The notes under the pieces were generated by a model that searched no databases, was not told the origin of the DNA, and saw only the letters and a list, made by a program, of their open reading frames with translations. Position numbers and translations under genes: made by a program. DNA of 64,000 bases from Chimonanthus salicifolius (lineage: Eukaryota > Streptophyta > Magnoliopsida > Laurales > Calycanthaceae), in the NCBI GenBank assembly GCA_013350335.1, contig CM023537.1, positions 44,452,111 to 44,516,110 on the forward strand, in the 5' to 3' direction. The stretch's first letter is position 1. Each line of letters begins with the position of its first letter. Positions 1 to 12,177 of this stretch are shown here, one piece after another.

Positions 1-600
1 ATTCATAAGACCTTTCAAATTGAAACACGTAATTTTATATTTTTGACATCTCATATAATAAATAAGATATCATGATTATCCTTCATGTGTTTCAAAAAAT
101 TTAATTATGTCAGCATAATAAATCAGTTTCTTACAGTCTCAGTCGACTGAAAAATGACTGATACCATAATATGTTGATTGTCAATATTCTAAGCATAAGA
201 GTTTAGACTCTGATATAATCAGTCGATTGTCATAAGATTGTTACAAGATTGATACTTTAATCAATCGATAATTGAATCGAAAAACTGTAGAATAGTTTCG
301 AGCAGTTTTCCCCTTCATTCGAATTTTCATTATTATTTAAAATTAAAATTATCCTATCATACATCTTCAATGAAAATATCAATGATTCAGTTAACCATAC
401 GCTCTGATGCCTAATGTTAGATTTTTCCTTTATTGGGATTTTGGGCATGAGGAAATCTATTTTCTTTCTCAGAATTGCCATATTAATATACCCAAAATAA
501 ATCATAACTAAAATCCAATGTCTTTCAATGCCACAGGATCTTGAATCATTGATATTTTACAATATATTAACATGAAGTGGAAATCATAAATAAACAACAT
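1..600. other. AT-rich stretch, probable intron
   Basis: No recognisable exon, repeat or RNA gene. If the putative first exon at 603-633 is real, this AT-rich stretch is its first intron on the minus strand. The 82-codon open frame at 257-505 resembles nothing I know and looks like chance. Confidence 0.3.
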
Positions 601-602
601 AC

Positions 603-633
603 CTGAATCCATTAGTTTCGAAGGTTTTGACAT
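603..633 (-). CDS. Putative first coding exon of an unidentified minus-strand gene
   Basis: On the minus strand an ATG at 633-631 opens ten codons reading MSKPSKLMDS, followed by a strong 5' splice donor (CAG|GTATGT) at 603/602. Upstream lie a CT-rich leader and a TATA-like box (827-835). A four-codon upstream ORF sits in the leader at 743-732. The layout matches a plant 5' UTR plus a short first exon, with the remaining exons outside the window to the left. The ten residues do not identify the protein. No other exon was found in 1-600, so this is an inference from local signals only. Confidence 0.3.
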
Positions 634-826
634 GGATCTTTAGGAGAGTTTACTTTCTTCCTTTCCTGCAATACCAATCCAAAAGAAAACAAGAGAGGGT
701 GTGCCTTTGGATTTCTTCTTCTTTTTCTTCTTTAGTCTCTCATTGTTTTTGCGTCAAATGATGGAATGGAGAGAGAGAGAGAGAGTCGTACCAGGCAGAA
801 GAGAGGACCTGAGGGTTGTCAATTTT

Positions 827-835
827 CTTTAAATA
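827..835 (-). promoter_or_regulatory. TATA-like box
   Basis: On the minus strand TATTTAAAG lies some 30 bp upstream of a pyrimidine-rich leader that includes a (CT)n run around 765-785. CT-rich tracts just downstream of a TATA box are common in plant core promoters. It would serve the putative exon at 603-633. Confidence 0.3.
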
Positions 836-1495
836 CCACTTCCCATCAAAGTAGCAACAAATATTATTATTTCTTATAACCATGTACCCTTAATTGATAG
901 TGTGTCCCTATTTTAAATCCATTTATGTGTGTCTCTTAATGCGGGGACGTTTTATTTTACAGGGCCATCCTACTCTATCAACGGTAAAGATATCCATTCA
1001 ATGATTTCGATTGTTTTGAAGACGTTACAGCCTGTAGAAGATAACCAAGGGAATTCAATTCCTCTATTTCTGAACCACAAAGAGCTAACATGAACTAGAC
1101 GTGTCTTAAACCTATTTATCCATCTATTATTGCCTTTCCCATATTAGTGGATAACCTTTAATTAAATTCCCATCTTTCTCTTTCTTTCCATTATTTCTTC
1201 TATTTAATCTCGCCTCTCTTCCATTGTTACTCACTCTATTCTCTTCTTTTCCACTTCTTTGTTGCTCTACTTCTTCTCCTCTACCTACTATCTTATTCTT
1301 ATATAGTAGTTGTAGTAAAAAGGAAGATGCCTGAGACTTGAGTGAATGGGTGCTGCAAAGGAGAGGAGGGGAAAAACCCAATGGCGGTCTCTTTCGGAGA
1401 GATGTTGATTGATTTTACTCTGAACATTGTGGGCTTTTTTGTTACTACAGATTTAAGTTATACATACGGTAGATAAGGTGTTAGATGAGTATCCC
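836..1495. other. Spacer, possible upstream promoter region
   Basis: Mostly AT-rich single-copy-looking sequence without a recognisable coding region. The 84-codon minus-strand open frame at 1127-1381 is pyrimidine/purine biased and is probably not a gene. It lies upstream of the TATA-like box, so it may include promoter sequence, but no specific element can be named. Confidence 0.3.
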
Positions 1496-1499
1496 CACT

Positions 1500-1727
1500 T
1501 CATATTGGAGGTAAAACTAATCCCATGGATATATGAAGCCACCTGCAAGGCTCGTGTATTATGTAAGTCCATGAGGAGTTGAACTCAAGACCTAATCCTA
1601 AAAGAATCTTATGGATATACGAAACCACCTGTAAGGCTCAGGTATCATGTAAGCCAATGAGGAGTTGAACTCAAAACCTCTACTCTAATTCTAGAAGTTT
1701 ACACCAACTGAGCTACCCGTAAGGCAC
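1500..1727 (-). repeat. tRNA-derived SINE with internal duplication
   Basis: Read on the minus strand, the segment starts near 1727 with a tRNA-like promoter: box A (TAGCTCAGTTGG) and, about 50 bp later, a box-B-like block (GAGTTCAACTCC). The body follows toward 1500 and ends near GGATTAGTTTTACC. The box B plus following body (about 90 bp) occurs twice in tandem, at about 1630-1680 and 1545-1590. No poly-A or clean target duplication was seen, so the ends are approximate. A functional tRNA gene is unlikely: the acceptor arms do not pair and the boxes drift from consensus. Confidence 0.6.
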
Positions 1728-1732
1728 CAAAT

Positions 1733-1922
1733 TGTTAGAATCTATTTAGCTGTAAACATAATTTTAGATATTTCCATTATTAGAGATTTCTCAAATATTG
1801 TCTTTCTTAATTTAGTGTTTTCCTTTATTTATTTTCCCAGCTTTATTTGTATTCTCCTTTCTTTATAAATAAGATTACAAGGTCTCTCCTTAAGTAAACA
1901 TGAAGACACTATTATTTTTACA
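1733..1922 (+). repeat. Left LTR of the CAAAT element
   Basis: 190 bp, TG at 1733 and CA at 1921-1922, followed directly by TGGTACAAAGC. It is the clear partner of 9675-9865: shared blocks include the start TGTTAGAATCTATTTAG, a central ATTTCCATTATTAG, and AATAAGATTACA near the 3' side. Confidence 0.8.
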
Positions 1923-2277
1923 TGGTACAAAGCATATCTATTCTAAGCTTAATTTACACAAGCCTTCTTCTCTCCCTTTGTCGGGAGAAATAGATCACCG
2001 GTAGAGGAAGGAATGATTCATTTACACAAGCCTCCTTCTCTCCCTCAACCCACCATCCCTGCCTCTTGGACGATCGTCCTCTCTCAGGGACTAGATTTGC
2101 TCAGCAGCCACTACAGTCCCCGAACCACTCTATGCATCCGTCCTCCCTTTTTTGGTTGTTTTTGTATATCCCCAATGCTTTGGTTGCAAGTGCAGAGACG
2201 TCTTCTTCATATCTCACCGGATGTTGATCCATCGTCTTCATACTCAACACTCCCTGTCTGCTCAGAGGCGTTGTTCC

Positions 2278-4670
2278 TATAGAAATTAATAAATTGTATA
2301 TTGTATTAAATATCTATTCTATTACATGTATTTATAGCCTCAAGCCGACCCTTAAGGCAATTTGGATTAAACTCTAATCTAATCTTAAATCAAATATATC
2401 TCTTAATTAGAGATAAACACAAATTAAGAATCCTAATTACATATGAACTCTAATTATTCTAATATGCCATCGCAAGCTAAAGCATAGATGGAAAGGAATG
2501 TAAAGCTTGAAATTCTAGAAACGGTAGGTGAACTACAAAAGTGGTACACTGACTGGCCACGAAGATTTGTTAGCAGCACACAAATTGGCAACGAAAATTT
2601 GTTAAAGAGGAAGCACACTGATTTGTTGCAAAATGACAGGCGACGAACACAGATGGCGGCTTGTAAAAGAGAAATTGGTACAGACGACGACAATGGCCAT
2701 AAGACAGATGTCTGGCAAAAAACAATGATCAAAATATATGATAAACACAGGCGACGAATGACCTGAAAAATAAGGACATAGTACATGCCAAAAAAGGCTG
2801 AAGCCAAGAAATCGATCAATCAGCAACATAAAGCCAAGATCGGAAAGGACAGTAAAGAGAGGACGAATCTGAGTCCTCCAAATAATAAAGTGGATGAATT
2901 CTACAGCAGCTATGATAGGTGTCCAAAAACAGGGCGTCTCATATTGGAGAAATGGCGAGACTGAGCATACTCGAATGACAGCAAATGGTAGAACGAAACA
3001 GGTGTCGTTCCAAACATTGGTCGAGGAAACCCAATCAAATAACACATATAACCGATATGGGATGGGATCTGTTGCACACAATGATCAAACAAACTGCAAA
3101 ATCTCTGAAAACTACGACGGGCAGGCTGCTTTGTGATTTACCTACCGGACGTTAGAATGGATCATCAGACAAAGATGAAGCAGCAGGAATGGCCGAAGCT
3201 TGAGACAACGACACTCAGACAGGCAGCATCAAGAGACGATGTTGCAGGCGGCAGGCGATAGGCGATAGGAGACATCAAGATCTGGAACAACAGCAAAGTG
3301 CATAGACGAAAGAGAGGGATACTCTCGGCAAGTAAGTGCGTGCAATAGCAATGAAAAAGAACAGATATGGACGAGAGGGATCTCGATGATGGTAGATCTG
3401 TCATGAAACTGTAGAAAATGGATATGGAAGCGAATGGAAGACTCGAAAGGGGAGGGTTCTCACGTGCAAGGGCAAGAACAAAAAAATCACTTTCTAGGTC
3501 ACCTCCCTACTCTTGTTTCGATCTGTCTGTTGGATATCTGGATGCAAGAAATGAAGGTATGCAATTTTGTTCGGCCAGGAGACAGATAGACATGTCACTT
3601 GCTACTAATACACAAACCGATGACACCTAAGATGGAAAGACACGCCAGAAGGCGGACTCTTTTAGATCTGTAAACAGCGATCTATAAACCTGATTTGGTA
3701 AGGAATTGCAATGCAAACAACACAGTTCTGTGCTCCCAATCAGAAACTAGTGTCGAGGATGGGATGAGCAGGGCAAGGGGTTCTACCCTTATTGCCCTGC
3801 TCTAAAATCGGACTTGCAGATGGCTGCAAAAGGAATAACCACCACTTGGGGATCGATTGGAGAAAATGACGGTACGGACTGCATGCGGTTCAAGAGTTGA
3901 AACAAAACCAGATCTGGGCACGTTGGGCCAAATCGGATCACGTTGATGGGGCTACACAACCATGAGCAACAGGTTTGACGATAGGAGAACAACAAGAATT
4001 GATGGGAAGCAGAGCGATAGATAGCGCCTGAGAACGACGCCAATCTGGGCAGAAACTCAAATCTGAGAAGGAAAACCCGTGAAATCCAAAAAAGAAATGA
4101 GAAGGAAGGGGCTCAGATCTACTCTGTCTGTGACCGAATCTGAGAGAAGCAGCCAGACGAAGGAATGGCAAAGCCAAAAACTAGAACGCCTTCCAGAAGA
4201 AACGCAGATGAAGCACGGCTAGAGACTTGATGCCATTTTCTTCTCTCTCCCCATTTCTTCTACGCACAGATCTTGTAGATCCGGGGTTTGACTTGCAATT
4301 AGAGAGACAAAGGGAGCAACATCCAAAGACGAAGTAGCAGATTGATTTTTTTTTTTTTTTTGTAATAATGAATCAACTAAGGAGTCTACATGTCCCCTCC
4401 CTCTCCCTTTGTTGGACGAGGCGTTTGGCAGAGGGAGAGTAGAGAAACGACTTAGGATCGAAATTTTAGTTGATACTATGTAGAAATTAATAAATTGTAT
4501 ATTGTATTCATTATATATGTTATTACATGTATTTATAGCTTCTAGCCGACCCTAGGGATGTTTGGAATCAAACTCTAACTATAATTTAATCTTAAATAAA
4601 TCTCTCTCTTAATTAGGGATAAACACAAATTAAGAATCCTAATTACATATGAACTCTAATTATTCTAACA
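2278..4670. mobile_element. Nested non-autonomous LTR element of 2.4 kb
   Basis: Direct repeats at 2278-2464 and 4479-4670 share AGAAATTAATAAATTGTAT near the start and a long block ending ATGAACTCTAATTATTC. The right copy has canonical TG...CA ends; the left copy begins TA, as if TG had mutated. Flanks are GTTCC (2273-2277) and GGTTCC (4671-4676), consistent with a target duplication offset by one base. The 2-kb interior has only short open frames with no known domain and is rich in GATCTG-like words, so it is a non-coding passenger element. Confidence 0.7.
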
Positions 4671-4720
4671 GGTTCCCCTTTCCCAGATCTAGCTTCATCG
4701 TCTGCAAATTAGAGTGTCAT

Positions 4721-7700
4721 CAGAACCGGACCGAACTGCGGTCGACCGCGATCGTCATCTTCTCGGTCCGATCTGATTAAAAAGCCTTCTGATAAGTTAA
4801 GCCGCAAAAACCGTTTTAGACCGCACTGTAAAACGGTTTTCTTAATGCAACCTTGAGCCGTCAGTTGCTGTTTTGGAAGATGGAAAGTTATGATTTATTT
4901 TTTCTAAAAAACACAGGCTTTACTCTTACTCCTAGATTAACTCCAATTCTCAAGGATTTTAGAACTGCATTGCGATTCTTTTCCTCCCTACAAAGTCCTT
5001 TTGTATCCCATTATCCCAAACTCCATTTCCATCTGCGTTTCTTACTGTCTTCTTCCTTGCATCTGCTTTGTATCTTCCATCCGTCTCTCTCTACTCCCGG
5101 CCATTCCTGAGTATCCTTTGCTTCTAGAATCTAGAGATCCATCGTCTCAGGTAGCGTTTCCCCTCCTATTGTATTTTTTTTAATTCTCTCTTCTTCTTTC
5201 CTTTTTGAAATGGTTTTCTTGAATTCTTCGATGCTTGCTGACAGAGGATAACTGAAAGGTAAAGTTTAGAACATTAAAAAAAATATCATTTGGATAATTT
5301 CCTAAAGGATGAGAACACGGAAAAGAAAAATCATACAAAAGCTATATGCCTTTCTTAAATTCACTCACATAAATTGTACCTACTTTTTAGAACAATTTAT
5401 TGGTGTTGTGCTCTCTGTCTAAAAAGTTATCATTTTTCCCATTTATGTTCATAAAGATTAGGCTTGTTATATTTCTGGAGTTTTATTGTGAAACCCATTC
5501 GTTCTTATTGAGTTTTTTTCTGCACTTATTCATTTTATTTTTGTACCTTTCTTTTTCTGTAAAAGGATAATATAGTGTAATTTCTAAATAATAAAAAAAG
5601 AAGATGAGAAAATATTGGTGCCATTTTATCATGGTTATTTGAGTAAATCTCACTTAAAAAGGATGAAATTTTCTTTTCCACCATTCTTCTAGCATACATG
5701 TTGTCCCCAAGGTAGCAGTTGTAGGAATTTTTATTTGTCAGAATATTAATTTCTATTTTAGTGTGAGAATGACATACAGTTTACCATGCCACCTACAAAC
5801 TGATATATATATAAGAAAAATATTAATAAATATAAATTTCACAAATGATATTTTCTTGAAACCAATACTATGGTAGAATTAATTAGTTAATGTTATTATT
5901 GTTTTTAGTTTTTATTCATGTTTATACATTTTTTTTATAGTGGAATTAATTTATCATATTGTTTTGTTAGTTTACAAGTTGTATCAATGTCAAATCCTTC
6001 AGAGTCTCACTCAAGACGCGGAAAGACTGATAATTCATGGAACCATGTGAAAGTGGTTGATCATAATAGTTTACAATGTCTTTATTGTGATAAAATATTT
6101 TAAGGTGGACAGATTCATAAAATGAAACATCATTTAGCACAAGTTAAAGGCAAAAAAGTTGACACATATAAATATGTTCCACCACACTTTAGCTTTTTGA
6201 TGATACAAGGTTTAAATACTTTTGCTTTTGAAAAGAAAAGCAAAAAGCAAAAGACTTGTTGAGAATGTGAAGGAAGTCAACCATTGGAAGAAGAAGATGA
6301 AATCCAAGAAATTGTTAGAGACTATGGCGATAAAAATAAATGGATAACCATAAATGAGGGTCAGCGAAACGGTATAAAAAGTTTATTTCCTCCTCGAACC
6401 ACAAAAGGAGCTAACCCACCATTAGAAGTTCAATGGCAAGCAAATATGCCATTGGGGCTGCAAATATGGTTTTTATAGGTCTTGGCATGACGCATGCATC
6501 CCATTCAATGCCATCAATTTTTCCTATTTTCAAAAAAATTGTGATGCTATAGCAAGTATATGTCCTGGATATAAAGCTCCATCTTTTCATGATCTTCGTT
6601 GATATTATTTACAAAAAAATGTTGTTGAAATTCAAAGTGCTTTAAAATCTTTCAAAAGTGTATGGAAAGAGTATGGATGCACACTTATGTTCGATGGATG
6701 GACAGATGCATGAGGTAGAACATCAATTTTCTCATGTATTCGACAAAGGGGACTACCTTTTTAAAATTTGTTGATGCAAGTGCCTATTCAAAGACTAAAA
6801 ACATGTTATTTCAGATTTTTAAAGAGTTGTTGAAGACATTGGTCCGAGAAAATGTGTTCCAAATTGTGACAGATAATGCCGCCAATTATTCAAGGGCATG
6901 TAAATTGAAAACCATTCATTTTAAAACTATATATTGGACTCCATGTGCTATCCATCGCATTGATTTGATGCTTGAAGATATTTCAACAATGAAAGGGTAA
7001 AAAGTGTTATTGAACGAGCAAGGTCTCTCACTATATTTATATACAATCATGGTTTTGTATTAACATTAATGAAAAAGCATACTGATGGAAATGAGATTAT
7101 CCGTCCAGTAATTGCACGTTTTGCAATTCATTTTCTAGCATTACAAAGTATTTTGAAAAGAAAGGTGGATTACAGGCAATGCTTGTTAGCAAAAAATGGA
7201 AAGATAGTAAATGAGCTACGAAAGAACAAAGAGGCAAAGACATGAATGAGTTGATCTTGAGCTCTTCCTTTTGGTTTCAATGTGAGGTTATAGTTGCAAC
7301 ATTTGAATCTCTTGTAAAAGTGTTACGCATGGTTGATAGTGATGATAAGCCTACAAATGGGTTATATGTATCAGGTTATTCATAACTCAAACAAGCCATA
7401 AAAAACACACTCAATAAGAGAATAACAAATGATTCAACATCGACATTGTCATCATCAAGAATGTTGACCGAAGCTATTCCTTATTTGGACATTATAGATA
7501 CTTGTTGGGATAATCAACTGCATCGTCCATTTCATGTTGCTGGGCATTGGCTTAATCCATCATGGTTTTATATAACATCAATGTTTATCGGGTTTTTAAT
7601 GGAGTTCTTGATTGCATTGAGACATTATACTATGATGATATTGTAATGCAACAATCGATCATCAAAGAGCTTAAATTTTATAGAAAAGCATCAGGAGACT

Positions 7701-8855
7701 TTGGGCGTAAATTGACTATTAAAGTTCGTACAAAATGCTTCCAAGTATTTTTTTTTTTCTTTACATTTAAATAATCAGTTAACTTTAATTAACTAGGAAA
7801 CTTCATGTCTTTTCATATTGATGTGTCTTGTTTCCTTTTCCAGCTGATCGGTGGATTAATTATGGAGGTCCAACTCCAAATTTGCAAAAGATCGCATTTC
7901 GCATTTTAAGCCAAACTTATACTTCTTCTAGATGTGAGCGCAATTGGAGTGTAATTGAACGTATACATAAACAAAATGAATCTATCAGAGCATCAAAGGT
8001 TGAATAAATTGGTGTACGTACAATATAACTTGCGCTTGTTAGAAAGGTAAGAACTAAGAAGTGTTCAAAATTATTTTATGTTCATCTTTTTTCTTTGACA
8101 AAGGTATCAACAATTGATTGATATTTGTTTAATATTTTTGTTTTGATAGAAATTTGAAAAAAAAAAAAGATATGTTTTGATCCAATATCTTTAGAAGATA
8201 TCGACGTATTAGAAGATTGGATAGTTGAGTCAGAGCCACCCATATTAAACGAGGAGGAACTAAAAACTTGGGAGCGACTGGAACAACTAACGAGTGGTAT
8301 GACTCAACTTGAGGATGGTGATGTAGGTATGACTATTTAAATTATAATCATTGTTGATATAATATTACTTGAATTTAGATTATACAATATAGAGTTGCAT
8401 ATATAATATTCTCATACATATATTTTCTTCAATTTCAGTGTATTTGACTGAGCGAATGATGGAGATGAAACGGGAAACTTGGTTTTTTTCCTTGATCAAA
8501 TTGAATCTGAAGATGTTTTGGATATTAATTAGTAATAAGTTGTTAAATGATATTTTAGATTATGAAACTTTTTATTTTGATGGTATTATTGGATGATTGA
8601 TATTGGATAATTGGATTAGATTGTGAGATCATACATTATGAAACACTTTTGTTGGAATGATATTGGAAAATGGACGTTAGATTAATAGCTTTTATATTTA
8701 TAATTGTGTTTGTGAGAACAAAAATAATTTTTTATGAATATTTAATATTATTTATAATATTATATCAATAGGCACGAGTTTGATCGGGTCTGACCACAAT
8801 TGAACCTGGTTGAACCTTATTAAACCCAACCTTCCTCGAAGACGGTTCGGTTCTG
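4721..8855 (+). mobile_element. Degenerate autonomous-type hAT transposon
   Basis: The segment begins CAGAACCGGACCGAAC at 4721 and ends GGTTCGGTTCTG at 8855, imperfect terminal inverted repeats of about 13-15 bp with the CAG/CTG ends usual for hAT elements. Between them lies a decayed hAT transposase (5987-8532). The eight bases on each side (AGTGTCAT and ATAACATT) do not match, so the target duplication has been lost or the ends are off by a few bases. It sits inside the CAAAT element, immediately downstream of the nested 2.4-kb LTR element. Confidence 0.7.
5987..8532 (+). pseudogene. hAT transposase pseudogene (BED finger, DUF659, hAT dimerisation)
   Basis: Pieces appear in the order expected for an Ac/Tam3 transposase. 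At 5987-6103 an N-terminal BED finger half ends CLYCDK; its histidine half (HKMKHHL) follows after an in-frame stop. At 6640-6740 lies the DUF659-type block FDGWTDA, broken by a TGA. At 6860-7000 is VTDNAANYSRAC followed by TPCAIHRIDLMLED. At 7855-8060 is the C-terminal dimerisation motif SRCERNWSVIERIH. A probable intron ends at TTTTCCAG near 7844. Several stops and frame changes make it inactive. The acidic tail ends at TAG 8530-8532. Confidence 0.85.
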
Positions 8856-9330
8856 ATAACATTGGCAAATTATTAAAGAAAGAAAGTTGTCATGCTGCCT
8901 GTAGACAACCAACAAAAAAAGGGGGGGACTCCCCTAGTTTGTCCCATTCCCTTCCTTTCACTGACTGCAGTGATACGAACTCTCTCGCCCTCAACCAATT
9001 CTTGATCCAAACAGCCTAAGCCCCACCTTTTCTTCATGACTGCTCTCGATCTTTGGCCTCACCTTCTTATATCTGCCATCTTCTCTCAGATCTACAGATT
9101 CTACATAACACACTAATGGACTTTTTCTTTGGCCCAAGGTTTCACATCAGGCCCTTCGTCTCACTTCATCTTCGATGGACGTCCAAATCTCTAGCAACTT
9201 TCCCATAATTTCTTTTGGAGCAAAGAATGTCTGCCATAATGCTGCTTGTTCTAAAAAAACACAAAAGTTGATTCACTCTGCTTTGTCATGCCTCAATCCT
9301 TTTCTCTGCATGTTGTTAGTTCAGAAAATA

Positions 9331-9600
9331 CTTGCAACTAGTCAGTGCGCTGCCAATTTTACAAATCCTCACAGTCAATCATTGCACTGTAAATTCAACA
9401 AATCTTCTCAGCCAGTTAGTGTGCTGCCAATTCAATAAATCTTCGTAGCCAATCAGTGCACTGCCAATTCAACAGATCTTCACAGTCAGTTAGTGTGCTT
9501 CCAAGTCCACAAATCTTCACAGCCAGTCAGTGTGTTGTCACTTCGCAGTCAATCAATGTGTTGACAACTCATCTCCCATGGCCAATCAGCGCGCCATTTT
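9331..9600 (+). repeat. Minisatellite-like array, about 37-bp unit
   Basis: About six to seven imperfect copies of a unit built around CAGTCAGTTAGTGTGCTGCC then AATTCAACAAATCTTC. Copies are spaced roughly 35-40 bp apart and drift in sequence. The array lies just upstream of the right LTR (9675) of the CAAAT element, so it is part of that element's interior. A shorter related array occurs at 18905-19075. Confidence 0.7.
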
Positions 9601-9674
9601 TCGTTGTTCCTCTGCAAATTCTGTCATTTCCGAGTTTTGTTTTATTTCCATACACGCTACAGCTTGCGAGTGTG

Positions 9675-9865
9675 TGTTAGAATCTATTTAGGTGTCAAAA
9701 TAACTTTAGATATTTCCATTATTAGCGGTTTCAGAAATATTTTATTTCCTAATATATTGTTTTTTTATTTACTTTCCTTGTTTTATTTGTACTCTCATTT
9801 CTCTATGAATAAGATTACAGTGTCTCTCCTTGATTAAAAAAGGAAGACATAATATTATTTTCACA
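9675..9865 (+). repeat. Right LTR of the CAAAT element
   Basis: 191 bp, TGTTAGAATC start and CACA end, followed by the target duplication CAAAT at 9866-9870. It pairs with 1733-1922. A weak polypurine tract would be expected just before 9675 but only GCGAGTG is seen, another sign of age. Confidence 0.8.
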
Positions 9866-9870
9866 CAAAT

Positions 9871-12128
9871 GATCTCTGCCTTCAGATTAGATCAGTTCCT
9901 TATATTTAAAGAGGTAAGAGAACCTACTATAAGGGAATAAAAATTTTAAATTTTATTTGATAAAATGATAAAGAATTATTGAGAAGATGACGAATTTAAA
10001 GAAAGAATAGTTAAAAAATAAATTAAAAATAACTTTCATTTTTTATCACAAGTATTATTTTTATTCTAAATGAAAATCATTCTTATTCTATCTTAAATGA
10101 ATAATAAAATATACTCTTAAAAGTGTCTCAGAGTGCATGCTAGTTGATTCAGAATATGTACGACCTCTGTTGACATTATTCAGACTCAATTAGTTTCTAG
10201 GAAATCATTTGTTGTGAATTGGTTCACTGTAAATGATGAGCACAGAAAATTGACATATTTTACCTTTGTATTTGGATCAGTTAGCCCTTGTTTTATGTGT
10301 TTTTGTTATTATTAATGGGATTTGGAGAATGTTGCAGGAAATACAGGAGAATATAAGAAATTAGAAGAAACCTGGGAAGAAATGCAAGTTTTGAGATGAA
10401 AATGCTAGTGTGGATTTTTAGTGAGTATTTTACCACAGTTTTAGGAATTTATTGTAAGTTGATTAATTCAAACTCAATTATAAGAGTTTGGATTAATTCA
10501 ATGCAGTCTAGAATTTATTGTAAACGGTAAAATAGTTATTTAAATTTCAAGAAAGTCAAAGCCCAATTGGAGGCCATGAAGATTCAAGTGTGCGCACATA
10601 AGGCCAAAAGCAATGCCAAATTCGATTTTTATCTTATTGGGTCAAGTATGTTATGGAGCAGAAGTAAACCCATACAGCAACATCCTGGGTTGTTTTGCAA
10701 GACAGCAGCGTTTTTGTAGAACAAAGAAAAAAAACAAAGAATCAGGCAGCAGAGAGGAGGATTTTGGCTTAAACGAATTGAAAGAATAACTGAGCAAAAA
10801 GATTGTACCAATTAACATTCTTGAAGAAAGGAAGAGACGTTGGAGGCAGCCTAAGATTGCAATCAGCAAACACATGTCTCAGATCTGTGTGAACACACAA
10901 AAACAGGGTAAACAGGGTAATGTCTCAGAGAACATTAAGTAGAGTAAAAGGCAGCAAACTGAGAAGTAAAAGCAGCAAAAGAGAGTGGAAAAGGGGGAAT
11001 CCTTGCAAACATTAAAACGAATACAGTGTTGACATGGACCTGCTATCTTGAACTGTATAAAGCAAGAATTGAAAGAGAGAAGAATAAGATAGAACCTTGT
11101 GCTTGTGCCGTGAGAATTTGATTTGAAGTGGGACCTACACACGGTGTTATTTACATGCAGTTGACTGTATTGAAAGGAAAGTCAGTATTATTAAAAAAAG
11201 GTTGCGACAGTGGACTGCCTAAAAATAAACTTTCGGCCAGAAAAGAGAGAAAGTCGGCCACATAGGATCGACTGAATTAAAGGGTACCACTGCCTTACCT
11301 TATTTTGCCTCTCCTACACCTTTAAATTGACGTCGCTTGTACATGAGAGATTCGAACCTGATCTTTAGATTTTGGAGAGTTTAGGAGCATTGGAGGAGAG
11401 GTGAATTAAGAGACAAAATTTAGAGTTTTTGAATTTTGGGTTAAGGTTAATGTTTTTATTTTTTTTATTTTCTATTGTTCTTTTGTAATTATTTCTTCAA
11501 GTTTAATTCCATGTCTTGTAATTTAGTTCAATTAATAAGAGTAGAATTTCTTAATGTTCTTTTAGCTTTATTTTCTTAAATTCAATGTTAATGTGTGATT
11601 AATTTCAATAATAAATTTGAAAATTCCAAAATCCTCCTTGTTTTGATTTTTCTTAAAACCAAAGTTCCAATGTATTGTAATTCTTAATTCTAATTTTTAT
11701 TAATAATTGAAAGGTAGAAAAACTCTTAGAATTATGATTTTCCACTTATTTATTTTTGCATGATGATAGCTTGATTTTATTTTAATTATTTTTATGGATT
11801 TATGTGAGAAATTACTATAAGTTATTCAATGAAAGCATAAAAAACCTTTAGACTAAATAGAACTTGGATTTTTCAGTCTAAGACTCTTTTTAAAAGCAGA
11901 AAAAACTTTTAAATTTGGAATTATAAGTAGAAATTCTATTTCGCCTAAGACTGGATTTGAATTTTCTTAATTTAATAGATCTCATAAATTTCATATTTAG
12001 AATTTTAATAGATGAAAAATTTTGAATACATGATAGATAATAAATGTGAGCTTCGTATTCTAGGCTTTGATATTATTTTTAAAATATGGATAATAAAGCC
12101 TCCATAATTCTTTGATCCAGTTCTATTG

Positions 12129-12177
<49 letters not shown>

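Larger units (their letters stand above)
1733..9865. mobile_element. LTR retroelement (non-autonomous), TSD CAAAT, with nested insertions
   Basis: Two diverged direct repeats, 1733-1922 and 9675-9865, both begin TGTTAGAATC and end in CA. They are flanked outside by identical 5-bp duplications CAAAT (1728-1732 and 9866-9870). A short sequence TGGTACAAAGC follows the left LTR and resembles an initiator-methionine tRNA primer site. After removing two nested elements (2278-4670 and about 4721-8855) only about 1.2 kb of non-coding internal sequence remains, so the element is non-autonomous (LARD/TRIM style). Copia affinity is suggested by LTR length and ends but is not proven. Both LTRs are visibly diverged, so the insertion is old. 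Confidence 0.8.

Noticed and set aside
1640..1727. Possible tRNA gene on the minus strand
   Set aside because: Box A and box B are present but acceptor, D and T stems do not pair and the sequence continues as a SINE body.
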